Shown: piece after piece, positions 41,102-55,703 of the stretch | Numbering within the stretch: position 1 is the stretch's first letter | Layout: each line of letters starts with the position of its first letter | Assembly: GCF_037975245.1 (NCBI RefSeq) | Contig: NC_092579.1 | Coordinates: forward strand, 31,448,666 to 31,512,665 | Reading direction: 5' to 3' | DNA from: Apostichopus japonicus | Taxonomy: Eukaryota; Echinodermata; Holothuroidea; Aspidochirotida; Stichopodidae | Length of the DNA stretch: 64,000 bases | Notes under the pieces: generated by a model | Told to the model about the DNA's origin: nothing | The model's input: only the letters and a program-made list of their open reading frames with translations | Database searches by the model: none | Translations under genes and position numbers: made by a program

Positions 41102-44100
41102 TTAAAGTTCCAGAGACCGTACCAGATCGTGGCAAAAGCAAACTGCCCCCACCTGGTCTCGAGCCCGCGATCCAAAATACGTCACGCTCTCGAGGTACAG
41201 AGCAACCAACCGCGCCACGACAGCAGTTGATATAGATCTATGTTCGTTTCTAATACTTAAAGTTCCAGAGACCGTATGAGATCGCGGCAAAAGCAAACTG
41301 CCCCCACCTGGTCTCGAGCCCGCGATCCAAAATACGTCACGCTCTCGAGGTACAGAGCAACCAACCGCGCCACGACAGCAGTTGATATAGATCTATGTTC
41401 GTTTCTAATACTTAAAGTTCCCAGAGACCGTATGAGATCGCGGCAAAAGCAAACTGCCCCCACCTGGTCTAGAGCCCGCGATCCAAAATACGTCACGCTC
41501 TCGAGGTACAGAGCAACCAACCGCGCCACGACAGCAGTTGATATAAATCTATGTTCGTTTCTAATACTTAAAGTTCCAGAGACCGTATGAGATCGCGGCA
41601 AAAGCAAACTGCCCCCACCTGGTCTCGAGCCCGCGATCCAAAATACGTCACGCTCTCGAGGTACAGAGCAACCAACCGCGCCACGACAGCAGTTGATATA
41701 AATCTATGTTCGTTTCTAATACTTAAAGTTCCCAGAGACCGTATAAGATCGCGGCAAAAGCAAACTGCCCCCACCTGGTCTCGAGCCCGCGATCCAAAAT
41801 ACGTCACGCTCTCGAGGTACAGAGCAACCAACCGCGCCACGACAGCAGTTGATATAGATCTATGTTCGTTTCTAATACTTAAAGTTCCCAGAGACCGTAT
41901 GAGATCGCGGCAAAAGCAAACTGCCCCCACCTGGTCTCGAGCCCGCGATCCAAAATACGTCACGCTCTCGAGGTACAGAGCAACCAACCGCGCCACGACA
42001 GCAGTTGATATAAATCTATGTTCGTTTCTAATACTTAAAGTTCCAGAGACCGTATGAGATCGCGGCAAAAGCAAACTGCCCCCACCTGGTCTCGAGCCCG
42101 CGATCCAAAATACGTCACGCTCTCGAGGTACAGAGCAACCAACCGCGCCACGACAGCAGTTGATATAAATCTATGTTCGTTTCTAATACTTAAAGTTCCC
42201 AGAGACCGTATGAGATCGCGGCAAAAGCAAACTGCCCCCACCTGGTCTCGAGCCCGCGATCCAAAATACGTCACGCTCTCGAGGTACAGAGCAACCAACC
42301 GCGCCACGACAGCAGTAGATATAGATCTATGTTCGTTTCTCATTCTTAAAGTTCCCAGAGACCGTATAAGATCGCGGCAAAAGCAAACTGCCCCCACCTG
42401 GTCTCGAGCCCGTGATTCAAAATACGTCACGCTCTCGAGGTACAGAGCAACCAACCGCGTCACGACAGCAGTTGATATAAATCTATGTTCGTTTCTAATA
42501 CTTAAAGTTCCAGAGCCGTATAAGATCGCGGCAAAAGCAAACTGCCCCCACCTGGTCTCGAGCCCGCGATCCAAAATACGTCACGCTCTCGAGGTACAGA
42601 GCAACCAACCGCGCCACGACAGCAGTTGATATAAATCTATGTTCGTTTCTAATACTTAAAGTTCCAGAGACCGTATAAGATCGCGGCAAAAGCAAACTGC
42701 CCCCACCTGGTCTCGAGCCCGCGATCCAAAATACGTCACGCTCTCGAGGTACAGAGCAACCAACCGCGCCACGACAGCAGTTGATATAAATCTATGTTCG
42801 TTTCTAATACTTAAAGTTCCCAGAGACCGTATAAGATCGCGGCAAAAGCAAACTGCCCCCACCTGGTCTCGAGCCCGCGATCCAAAATACGTCACGCTCT
42901 CGCAGTACAGAGCAACCAACCGCGCCACGACAGCAGTTGATATAAATCTATGTTCGTTTCTAATACTTAAAGTTCCCAGAGACCGTATGAGATCGCGGCA
43001 AAAGCAAACTGCCCCCACCTGGTCTCGAGCCCGCGATCCAAAATACGTCACGCTCTCGAGGTACAGAGCAACCAACCGCGCCACGACAGCAGTTGATATA
43101 AATCTATGTTCGTTTCTAATACTTAAAGTTCCAGAGACCGTATCAGATCGCGGCAAAAGCAAACTGCCCCCACCTGGTCTCGAGCCCGCGATCCAAAATA
43201 CGTCACGCTCTCGAGGTACAGAGCAACCAACCGCGCCACGACAGCAGTTGATATAAATCTAGGTTCGTTTCTAATACTTAAAGTTCCAGAGACCGTACCA
43301 GATCGTGGCAAAAGCAAACTGCCCCCACCTGGTCTCGAGCCCGCGATCCAAAATACGTCACGCTCTCGAGGTACAGAGCAACCAACCGCGCCACGACAGC
43401 AGTTGATATAAATCTAGGTTCGTTTCTAATACTTAAAGTTCCAGAGACCGTACGAGATCGTGGCAAAAGCAAACTGCCCCCACCTGGTCTCGAGCCCGCG
43501 ATCCAAAATACGTCACGCTCTCGAGGTACAGAGCAACCAACCGCGCCACGACAGCAGTTGATATAGATCTATGTTCGTTTCTAATACTTAAAGTTCCCAG
43601 AGACCGTATGAGATCGCGGCAAAAGCAAACTGCCCCCACCTGGTCTCGAGCCCGCGATCCAAAATACGTCACGCTCTCGAGGTACAGAGCAACCAACCGC
43701 GCCACGACAGCAGTTGATATCAATATATGTTCGTTTCTAATACTTAAAGTTCCAGAGACCGTATGAGATAGCGGCAAAAGCAAACTGCCCCCACCTGGTC
43801 TCGAGCCCGCGATCCAAAATACGTCACGCTCTCGAGGTACAGAGCAACCAAGGGCGCCACAACAGCTGTTGATATAAATCTATGTTCGTTTCTAATACTT
43901 AAAGTTCCAGAGACCGTATGAGATCGCGGCAAAAGCAAACTGCCCCCACCTGGTCTCGAGCCCGCGATCCAAAATACGTCACGCTCTCGAGGTACAGAGC
44001 AACCAACCGCGCCACGACAGCAGTTGATATAAATCTATGTTCGTTTCTAATACTTAAAGTTCCCAGAGACCGTATGAGATCGCGGCAAAAGCAAACTGCC

Positions 44101-47100
44101 CCCACCTGGTCTCGAGCCCGCGATCCAAAATACGTCACGCTCTCGAGGTACAAAGCAACCAACCGCGCCACGACAGCAGTAGATATAGATCTATGTTCGT
44201 TTCTAATACTTAAAGTTCCCAGAGACCGTATAAGATCGCGGCAAAAGCAAACTGCCCCCACCTGGTCTCGAGCCCGCGTTCCAAAATACGTCACGCTCTC
44301 GAGGTACAGAGCAACCAACCGCGCCACGACAGCAGTTGATATAAATCTATGTTCGTTTCTAATACTTAAAATTCCCAGATACCGTATGAGATCGCGGCAA
44401 AAGCAAACTGCCCCCACCTGGTCTCGAGCCCGCGATCCAAAATACGTCACGCTCTCCAGGTACAGAGCAACCAACCGCGCCACGACAGCAGTTGATATAA
44501 ATCTATGTTCGTTTCTAATACTTAAAATTCCCAGAGACCGTATGAGATCGCGGCAAAAGCAAACTGCGCCCACCTGGTCTCGAGCCCGCGATCCAAAATA
44601 CGTCACGCTCTCCAGGTACAGAGCAACCAACCGCGCCACGACAGCAGTTGATATAAATCTAGGTTCGTTTCTAAAACTTAAAGTTCCCAGAGACCGTATG
44701 AGATCGCGGCAAAAGCAAACTGCCCCCACCTGGTCTCGAGCCCGCGATCCAAAATACGTCACGCTCTGAAGGTACAGAGCAACCAACCGCGCCACGACAG
44801 CAGTTGATATAAATCTAGGTTCGTTTCTAATACTTAAAGTTCCCAGAGACCGTATGAGATCGCGGCAAAAGCAAACTGCCCCCACCTGATCTCGAGCCCG
44901 CGATCCAAAATACGTCACGCTCTCGAGGTACAGAGCAACCAACCGCGCCACGACAGCAGTTGATATAAATCTATGTTCGTTTCAAATACTTAAAGTTCCC
45001 AGAGACCGTATGAGATCGCGGCAAAAGCAAACTGCCCCCACCTGGTCTCGAGCCCGCGATCCAAAACACGTCACGCTCTCCAGGTACAGAGCAACCAACC
45101 GCGCCACGACAGCAGTTGATATAAATCTATGTTCGTTTCTAATACTTAAAGTTCCAGAGACCGTATAAGATCGCGGCAAAAGCAAACTGCCCCCACCTGG
45201 TCTCGAGCCCGCGATCCAAAATACGTCACGCTCTCGAGGTACAGAGCAACCAACCGCGCCACGACAGCAGTTGATATAAATCTATGTTCGTTTCTAATAC
45301 TTAAAGTTCCAGAGACCGTATGAGATCGCGGCAAAAGCAAACTGCCCCCACCTGGTCTCGAGCCCGCGATCCAAAATACGTCACGCTCTCGAGGTACAGA
45401 GCAACCAACCGCGCCACGACAGCAGTTGATATAAATCTATGTTCGTTTCTCATACTTAAAGTTCCAGAGACCGTACCAGATCGTGGCAAAAGCAAACTGC
45501 CCCCACCTGGTCTCGAGCCCGCGATCCAAAATACGTCACGCTCTCGAGGTACAGAGCAACCAACCGCGCCACGACAGCAGTTGATATAGATCTATGTTCG
45601 TTTCTAATACTTAAAGTTCCAGAGACCGTATGAGATCGCGGCAAAAGCAAACTGCCCCACCTGGTCTCGAGCCCGCGATCCAAAATACGTCACGCTCTCG
45701 AGGTACAGAGCAACCAACCGCGCCACGACAGCAGTTGATATAGATCTATGTTCGTTTCTAATACTTAAAGTTCCCAGAGACCGTATGAGATCGCGGCAAA
45801 AGCAAACTGCCCCCACCTGGTCTCGAGCCCGCGATCCAAAATACGTCACGCTCTCGAGGTACAGAGCAACCAACCGCGCCACGACAGCAGTTGATATAAA
45901 TCTATGTTCGTTTCTAATACTTAAAAATCCAGAGACCGTATAAGATCGCGGCAAAAGCAAACTGCCCCCACCTGGTCTCGAGCCCGCGATCCAAAATACG
46001 TCACGCTCTCGAGGTACAGAGCAACCAACCGCGCCACGACAGCAGTTGATATAAATCTATGTTCGTTTCTAATACTTAAAGTTCCCAGAGACCGTATAAG
46101 ATCGCGGCAAAAGCAAACTGCCCCCACCTGGTCTCGAGCCCGCGATCCAAAATACGTCACGCTCTCGAGGTACAGAGCAACCAACCGCGCCACGACAGCA
46201 GTTGATATAAATCTATGTTCGTTTCTCATACTTAAAGTTCCAGAGACCGTACCAGATCGCGGCAAAAGCAAACTGCCCCCACCTGGTCTCGAGCCCGCGA
46301 TCCAAAATACGTCACGCTCTCGAGGTACAGAGCAACCAACCGCGCCACGACAGCAGTTGATATAAATCTATGTTCGTTTCTAATACTTAAAGTTCCAGAG
46401 ACCGTATGAGATCGCGGCAAAAGCAAACTGCCCCCACCTGGTCTCGAGCCCGCGATCCAAAATACGTCACGCTCTCGAGGTACAGAGCAACCAACCGCGC
46501 CACGACAGCAGTTGATATAAATCTATGTTCGTTTCTAATACTTAAAGTTCCCAGAGACCGTATGAGATCGCGGCAAAAGCAAACTGCCCCCACCTGGTCT
46601 CGAGCCCGCGATCCAAAATACGTCACGCTCTCGAGGTACAGAGCAACCAACCGCGCCACGACAGCAGTTGATATAAATCTATGTTCGTTTCTAATACTTA
46701 AAAATCCAGAGACCGTATGAGATCGCGGCAAAAGCAAACTGCCTCCACCTGGTCTCGAGCCCGCGATCCAAAATACGTCACGCTCTCGAGGTACAGAGCA
46801 ACCAACCGCGCCACGACAGCAGTTGATATAAATCTATGTTCGTTTCTAATACTTAAAGTTCCCAGAGACCGTATAAGATCGCGGCAAAAGCAAACTGCCC
46901 CCACCTGGTCTCGAGCCCGCGATCCAAAATACGTCACGCTCTCGAGGTACAGAGCAACCAACCGCGCCACGACAGCAGTTGATATAGATCTATGTTCGTT
47001 TCTAATACTTAAAGTTCCCAGAGACCGTATGAGATCGCGGCAAAAGCAAACTGCCCCCACCTGGTCTCGAGCCCGCGATCCAAAATACGTCACGCTCTCG

Positions 47101-50100
47101 AGGTACAGAGCAACCAACCGCGCCACGACAGCAGTTGATATAAATCTATGTTCGTTTCTAATACTTAAAGTTCCCAGAGACCGTATGAGATCGCGGCAAA
47201 AGCAAACTGCCCCCACCTGGTCTCGAGCCCGCGATCCAAAATACGTCACGCTCTCGAGGTACAGAGCAACCAACCGCGCCACGACAGCAGTAGATATAGA
47301 TCTATGTTCGTTTCTAATTCTTAAAGTTCCCAGAGACCGTATGAGATCGCGGCAAAAGCAAACTGCCTCCACCTGGTCTCGAGCCCGCGATTCAAAATAC
47401 GTCACGCTCTCGAGGTACAGAGCAACCAACCGCGTCACGACAGCAGTTGATATAAATCTATGTTCGTTTCTAATACTTAAAGTTCCAGAGCCGTATAAGA
47501 TCGCGGCAAAAGCAAACTGCCCCCACCTGGTCTCGAACCCGCGATCCAAAATACGTCACGCTCTCGAGGTACAGAGCAACCAACCGCGCCACGACAGCAG
47601 TTGATATAAATCTATGTTCGTTTCTAATACTTAAATTTCCAGAGACCGTATGAGATCGCGGCAAAAGCAAACTGCCCCCACCTGGTCTCGAGCCCGCGAT
47701 CCAAAATACGTCACGCTCTCGAGGTACAGAGCAACCAACCGCGCCACGACAGCAGTCGATATAAATCTAGGTTCGTTTCTCATACTTAAAGTTCCAGAGA
47801 CCGTACCAGATCGTGGCAAAAGCAAACTGCCCCCACCTGGTCTCGAGCCCGCGATCCAAAATACGTCACGCTCTCGAGGTACAGAGCAACCAACCGCGCC
47901 ACGACAGCAGTTGATATAGATCTATGTTCGTTTCTAATACTTAAAGTTCCAGAGACCGTATCAGATCGCGGCAAAAGCAAACTGCCCCACCTGGTCTCGA
48001 GCCCGCGATCCAAAATACGTCACGCTCTCGAGGTACAGAGCAACCAACCGCGCCACGACAGCAGTTGATATAGATCTATGTTCGTTTCTAATACTTAAAG
48101 TTCCCAGAGACCGTATGAGATCGCGGCAAAAGCAAACTGCCCCCACCTGGTCTCGAGCCCGCGATCCAAAATACGTCACGCTCTCGAGGTACAGAGCAAC
48201 CAACCGCGCCACGACAGCAGTTGATATAAATCTATGTTCGTTTCTAATACTTAAAGTTCCAGAGACCGTATGAGATCGCGGCAAAAGCAAACTGCCCCCA
48301 CCTGGTCTCGAGCCCGCGATCCAAAATACGTCACGCTCTCGAGGTACAGAGCAACCAACCGCGCCACGACAGCAGTTGATATAAATCTATGTTCGTTTCT
48401 AATACTTAAAGTTCCCAGAGACCGTATAAGATCGCGGCAAAAGCAAACTGCCCCCACCTGGTCTCGAGCCCGCGATCCAAAATACGTCACGCTCTCGAGG
48501 TACAGAGCAACCAACCGCGCCACGACAGCAGTTGATATAGATCTATGTTCGTTTCTAATACTTAAAGTTCCCAGAGACCGTATGAGATCGCGGCAAAAGC
48601 AAACTGCCCCCACCTGGTCTCGAGCCCGGGATCCAAAATACGTCACGCTCTCGAGGTACAGAGCAACCAACCGCGCCACGACAGCAGTTGATATAAATCT
48701 ATGTTCGTTTCTAATACTTAAAGTTCCAGAGACCGTATGAGATCGCGGCAAAAGCAAACTGCCCCCACCTGGTCTCGAGCCCGCGATCCAAAATACGTCA
48801 CGCTCTCGAGGTACAGAGCAACCAACCGCGCCACGACAGCAGTTGATATAAATCTATGTTCGTTTCTAATACTTAAAGTTCCCAGAGAACGTATGAGATC
48901 GCGGCAAAAGCAAACTGCCCCCACCTGGTCTCGAGCCCGCGATCCAAAATACGTCACGCTCTCGAGGTACAGAGCAACCAACCGCGCCACGACAGCAGTA
49001 GATATAGATCTATGTTCGTTTCTAATTCTTAAAGTTCCCAGAGACCGTATAAGATCGCGGCAAAAGCAAACTGCCCCCACCTGGTCTCGAGCCCGCGATT
49101 CAAAATACGTCACGCTCTCGAGGTACAGAGCAACCAACCGCGTCACGACAGCAGTTGATATAAATCTATGTTCGTTTCTAATACTTAAAGTTCCAGAGCC
49201 GTATAAGATCGCGGCAAAAGCAAACTGCCCCCACCTGGTCTCGAACCCGCGATCCAAAATACGTCACGCTCTCGAGGTACAGAGCAACCAACCGCGCCAC
49301 GACAGCAGTTGATATAAATCTATGTTCGTTTCTAATACTTAAAGTTCCAGAGACCGTATGAGATCGCGGCAAAAGCAAACTGCCCCCACCTGGTCTCGAG
49401 CCCGCGATCCAAAATACGTCACGCTCTCGAGGTACAGAGCAACCAACCGCGCCACGACAGCAGTTGATATAAATCTATGTTCGTTTCTAATACTTAAAGT
49501 TCCCAGAGACCGTATAAGATCGCGGCAAAAGCAAACTGCCCCCACCTGGTCTCGAGCCCGCGATCCAAAATACGTCACGCTCTCGCAGTACAGAGCAACC
49601 AACCGCGCCACGACAGCAGTTGATATAAATCTATGTTCGTTTCTAATACTTAAAGTTCCCAGAGACCGTATGAGATCGCGGCAAAAGCAAACTGCCCCCA
49701 CCTGGTCTCGAGCCCGCGATCCAAAATACGTCACGCTCTCGAGGTACAGAGCAACCAACCGCGCCACGACAGCAGTTGATATAAATCTATGTTCGTTTCT
49801 AATACTTAAAGTTCCAGAGACCGTATGAGATCGCGGCAAAAGCAAACTGCCCCCACCTGGTCTCGAGCCCGCGATCCAAAATACGTCACGCTCTCGAGGT
49901 ACAGAGCAACCAACCGCGCCACGACAGCAGTTGATATAAATCTAGGTTCGTTTCTCATACTTAAAGTTCCAGAGACCGTACCAGATCGTGGCAAAAGCAA
50001 ACTGCCCCCACCTGGTCTCGAGCCCGCGATCCAAAATACGTCACGCTCTCGATGTACAGAGCAACCAACCGCGCCACGACAGCAGTTGATATAAATCTAG

Positions 50101-51100
50101 GTTCGTTTCTAATACTTAAAGTTCCAGAGACCGTACGAGATCGTGGCAAAAGCAAACTGCCCCCACCTGGTCTCGAGCCCGCGATCCAAAATACGTCACG
50201 CTCTCGAGGTACAGAGCAACCAACCGCGCCACGACAGCAGTTGATATAGATCTATGTTCGTTTCTAATACTTAAAGTTCCCAGAGACCGTATGAGATCGC
50301 GGCAAAAGCAAACTGCCCCCACCTGGTCTCGAGCCCGCGATCCAAAATACGTCACGCTCTCGAGGTACAGAGCAACCAACCGCGCCACGACAGCAGTTGA
50401 TATAAATCTATGTTCGTTTCTAATACTTAAAGTTCCAGAGACCGTATGAGATCGCGGCAAAAGCAAACTGCCCCCACCTGGTCTCGAGCCCGCGATCCAA
50501 AATACGTCACGCTCTCGAGGTACAGAGCAACCAACCGCGCCACGACAGCAGTTGATATAAATCTATGTTCGTTTCTAATACTTAAAGTTCCAGAGACCGT
50601 ATGAGATCGCGGCAAAAGCAAACTGCCCCCACCTGGTCTCGAGCCCGCGATCCAAAATACGTCACGCTCTCGAGGTACAGAGCAACCAACCGCGCCACGA
50701 CAGCAGTTGATATAAATCTATGTTCGTTTCTAATACTTAAAGTTCCCAGAGACCGTATAAGATCGCGGCAAAAGCAAACTGCCCCCACCTGGTCTCGAGC
50801 CCGCGATCCAAAATACGTCACGCTCTCGAGGTACAGAGCAACCAACCGCGCCACGACAGCAGTAGATATAGATCTATGTTCGTTTCTAATACTTAAAGTT
50901 CCCAGAGACCGTATAAGATCGCGGCAAAAGCAAACTGCCCCCACCTGGTCTCGAGCCCGCGTTCCAAAATACGTCACGCTCTCGAGGTACAGAGCAACCA
51001 ACCGCGCCACGACAGCAGTTGATATAAATCTATGTTCGTTTCTAATACTTAAAGTTCCCAGATACCGTATGAGATCGCGGCAAAAGCAAACTGCCCCCAC
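41102..51100. repeat. 6,683-bp (43-monomer) duplication with nested 4,354/2,330-bp repeats
   Basis: About 41.57-44.4 kb recurs at about 48.25-51.1 kb with an offset of 6,683 bp. Shared markers are the 154-bp CAGAGCCG copy (42508, 49193), CTCTCGCAGTAC (42900, 49583), GTACCAGATCGTGG followed by GTACGAGATCGTGG (43315/43450 and 49980/50130), CGCGTTCC (44276, 50959) and CCCAGATACCG (44376, 51059). The left end of the block is more complex: the GATCGTGG copy at about 41125 is found again near 45480 (offset about 4,354) and 47810 (a further 2,330). The BglII-creating variant GATATAGATCTATG is common in this zone and rare elsewhere, except near 1.6 and 4.3-5.2 kb. Confidence 0.88.
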
Positions 51101-54100
51101 CTGGTCTCGAGCCCGCGATCCAAAATACGTCACGCTCTCGAGGTACAGAGCAACCAACCGCGCCACGACAGCAGTTGATATAAATCTATGTTCGATTCTG
51201 AAACTTAAAGTTCCCAGAGACCGTATAAGATCGCGGCAAAAGCAAACTGCCCCCACCTGGTCTCGAGCCCGCGATCCAAAATACGTCACGCTCTCGAGGT
51301 ACAGAGCAACCAACCGCGCCACGACAGCAGTTGATATAAATCTATGTTCGTTTCTAATACTTAAAGTTCCCAGAGACCGTATAAGATCGCGGCAAAAGCA
51401 AACTGCCCCCACCTGGTCTCGAGCCCGCGATCCAAAATACGTCACGCTCTCGAGGTACAGAGCAACCAACCGCGCCACGACAGCAGTTGATATAGATCTA
51501 TGTTCGTTTCTAAAACTTAAAGTTCCAGAGACCGTATGAGATCGCGGCAAAAGCAAACTGCCCCCACCTGGCCTCGAGCCCGCGATCCAAAATACGTCAC
51601 GCTCTCGAGGTACAGAGCAACCAACCGCGCCACGACAGCAGTTGATATAAATCTATGTTCGTTTCTAATACTTAAAGTTGCAGAGACCGTATAAGATCGC
51701 GGCAAAAGCAAACTGCCCCCAGCTTGTCTCGAGCCCGCGATCCAAAATACGTCACGCTCTCGAGGTACAGAGCAACCAACCGCGCCACGACAGCAGTTGA
51801 TATAAATCTATGTTCGTTTCTAATACTTAAAGTTCCAGAGACCGTATAAGATCGCGGCAAAAGCAAACTGCCCCCACCTGGTCTCGAGCCCGCGATCCAA
51901 CATACGTCACGCTCTCGATGTACAGAGCAACCAACCGCGCCACGACAGCAGTTGATATAAATCTATGTTCGTTTCTAATACTTAAAGTTCCAGAGACCGT
52001 ACGAGATCGCGGCAAAAGCAAACTGCCCCCACCTGGTCTCGAGCCCGCGATCCAAAATACGTCACGCTCTCGAGGTACAGAGCAACCAACCGCGCCACGA
52101 CAGCAGTTGATATAGATCTATGTTCGTTTCTAATACTTAAAGTTCCCAGAGACCGTACCAGATCGCGGCAAAAGCAAACTGCCCCCACCTGGTCTCGAGT
52201 ACGCGATCCAAAATACGTCACGCTCTCCAGGTACAGAGCAACCAACCGCGCCACGACAGCAGTTGATATAAATCTATGTTCGTTTCTAATACTTAAAGTT
52301 CCCAGAGACCGTATGAGATCGCGGCAAAAGCAAACTGCCCCCACCTGGTCTCGAGCCCGGGATCCAAAATACGTCACGCGCTCAAGGTACAGAGCAACCA
52401 ACCGCGCCACGACAGCAGTTGATATAAATCTATGTTCGTTTCTCATACTTAAAGTTCCAGGGGCCGTATAAGATCGCGGCAAAAGCAAACTGCCCCCACC
52501 TGGTCTCGAGCCCGCGATCCAAAATACGTCACGCTCTCGAGGTACAGAGCAACCAACCGCGCCACGACAGCAGTTGATATAAATCTATGTTCGATTCTGA
52601 AACTTAAAGTTCCAGGGGCCGTATAAGATCGCGGCAAAAGCAAACTGCCCCCACCTGGTCTCGAGCCCGCGATCCAAAATACGTCACGCTCTCGAGGTAC
52701 AGAGCAACCAACCGCGCCACGACAGCAGTTGATATAAATCTATGTTCGTTTCTAATACTTAAAGTTCCCAGAGACCGTATAAGATCGCGGCAAAAGCAAA
52801 CTGCCCCCACCTGGTCTCGAGTCCGCGATCCAAAATACGTCACGCTCTCGAGGTACAGAGCAACCAACCGCGCCACGACAGCAGTTGATATAAATCTATG
52901 TTCGTTTCTAATACTTAAAGTTCCCAGAGACCGTATAAGATCGCGGCAAAAGCAAACTGCCCCCACCTGGTCTCGAGCCCGAGATCCAAAATACGTCACG
53001 CTCTCGAGGTACAGAGCAACCAACCGCGCCACGACAGCAGTTGATATAAATCTATGTTCGTTTCTAATACTTAAAGTTCCAGAGACCGTATGAGATCGCG
53101 GCAAAAGCAAACTGCCCCCACCTGGTCTCGAGCCCGCGATCCAAAATACGTCACGCTCTCGAGGTACAGAGCAACCAACCGCGCCACGACAGCAGTTGAT
53201 ATAAATCTATGTTCGTTTCTAATACTTAAAGTTCCAGAGACCGTATGAGATCGCGGCAAAAGCAAACTGCCCCCACCTGGTCTCGAGCCCGCGATCCAAA
53301 ATACGTCACGCTCTCGATGTACAGAGCAACCAACCGCGCCACGACAGCAGCTGATATAAATCTATGTTCGTTTCTAATACTTAAAGTTCCCAGAGACCGT
53401 ATGAGATCGCGGCAAAAGCAAACTGCCCCCACCTGGTCTCGAGCCCGCGATCCAAAATACGTCACGCTCTCGAGGTACAGAGCAACCAACCGCGCCACGA
53501 CAGCAGTTGATATAAATCTATGTTCGTTTCTAATACTTAAAGTTCCAGAGACCGTATAAGATCGCAGCAAAAGCAAACTGCCCCCACCTGGTCTCGAGCC
53601 CGCGATCCAAAATACGTCACGCTCTCGAGGTACAGAGCAACCAACCGCGCCACGACAGCAGTTGATATAAATCTATGTTCGTTTCTAATACTTAAAGTTC
53701 CCAGAGACCGTATAAGATCGCGGCAAAAGCAAACTGCCCCCACCTGGTCTCGAGCCCGCGATCCAAAATACGTCACGCTCTCGAGGTACAGAGCAACCAA
53801 CCGCGCCACGACAGCAGTTGATATAAATCTATGTTCGTTTCTAATACTTAAAGTTCCAGAGACCGTATGAGATCGCGGCAAAAGCAAACTGCCCCCACCT
53901 GGTCTCGAACCCGCGATCCAAAATACGTCACGCTCTCGAGGTACAGAGCAACCAACCGCGCCACGACAGCAGTTGATATAAATCTATGTTCGTTTCTAAT
54001 ACTTAAAGTTCCCAGAGACCGTATGAGATCGCGGCAAAAGCAAACTGCCCCCACCTGGTCTCGAGCCCGCGATCCAAAATACGTCACGCTCTCGATGTAC

Positions 54101-55703
54101 AGAGCAACCAACCGCGCCACGACAGCAGTTGATATAAATCTATGTTCGTTTCTTATACTTAAAGTTCCCAGAGACCGTATGAGATCGCGGCAAAAGCAAA
54201 CTGCCCCCACCTGGTCTCGAGTCCGCGATCCAAAATACGTCACGCTCTCCAGGTACAGAGCAACCAACCGCGCCACGACAGCAGTTGATATAAATCTATG
54301 TTCGTTTCTAATACTTAAAGTTCCCAGAGACCGTATGAGATCGCGGCAAAAGCAAACTGCCCCCACCTGGTCTCGAGCCCGCGATCCAAAATACGTCACG
54401 CTCTCGAGGTACAGAGCAACCAACCGCGCCACGACAGCAGTTGATATAAATCTATGTTCGTTTCTAATATTTAAAGTTCCAGAGACCGTACCAGATCGCG
54501 GCAAAAGCAAACTGCCCCCACCTGGTCTCGAGTCCGCGATCCAAAATACGTCACGCTCTCGAGGTACAGAGCAACCAACCGCGCCACGACAGCAGTTGAT
54601 ATAAATCTATGTTCGTTTCTAATACTTAAAGTTCCCAGAGACCGTATAAGATCGCGGCAAAAGCAAACTGCCCCCACCTGGTCTCGAGCCCGAGATCCAA
54701 AATACGTCACGCTCTCGAGGTACAGAGCAACCAACCGCGCCACGACAGCAGTTGATATAAATCTATGTTCGTTTCTAATACTTAAAGTTCCAGAGACCGT
54801 ATGAGATCGCGGCAAAAGCAAACTGCCCCCACCTGGTCTCGAGCCCGCGATCCAAAATACGTCACGCTCTCGAGGTACAGAGCAACCAACCGCGCCACGA
54901 CAGCAGTTGATATAAATCTATGTTCGTTTCTAATACTTAAAGTTCCAGAGACCGTATAAGATCGCGGCAAAAGCAAACTGCCCCCACCTGGTCTCGAGCC
55001 CGCGATCCAAAATACGTCACGCTCTCGATGTACAGAGCAACCAACCGCGCCACGACAGCAGCTGATATAAATCTATGTTCGTTTCTAATACTTAAAGTTC
55101 CCAGAGACCGTATGAGATCGCGGCAAAAGCAAACTGCCCCCACCTGGTCTCGAGCCCGCGATCCAAAATACGTCACGCTCTCGAGGTACAGAGCAACCAA
55201 CCGCGCCACGACAGCAGTTGATATAAATCTATGTTCGTTTCTAATACTTAAAGTTTCAGGGGCCGTATAAGATCGCGGCAAAAGCAAACTGCCCCCACCT
55301 GGTCTCGAGCCCGCGATCCAAAATACGTCACGCTCTCGAGGTACAGAGCAACCAACCGCGCCACGACAGCAGTTGATATAAATCTATGTTCGTTTCAAAT
55401 ACTTAAAGTTCCCAGAGACCGTATAAGATCGCGGCAAAAGCAAACTGCCCCCACCTGGTCTCGAGCCCGCGATCCAAAATACGTCACGCTCTCGAGGTAC
55501 AGAGCAACCAACGGCGCCACGACAGCAGTTGATATAAATCGATGTTCGTTTCTAATACTTAAAGTTCCCAGAGACCGTATGAGATCGCGGCAAAAGCAAA
55601 CTGCCCCCACCTGATCTCGAGCCCGCGATCCAAAATACGTCACGCTCTCGAGGTACAGAGCAACCAACCGCGCCACGACAGCAGTTGATATAAATCTATG
55701 TTC
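51101..55703. repeat. Array segment with 1,711-bp (11-monomer) duplication
   Basis: A block around 53071-53560 recurs at 54782-55270 with an offset of 1,711 bp, sharing CTCTCGATGTAC and GCAGCTGATATAAATC (53349, 55060). Other local variants are GATTCTGAAACTT (51194, 52594), CAGGGGCCG (52460, 52613, 55258) and GAGTCCGCG. Many copies are 155 bp. Confidence 0.8.
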
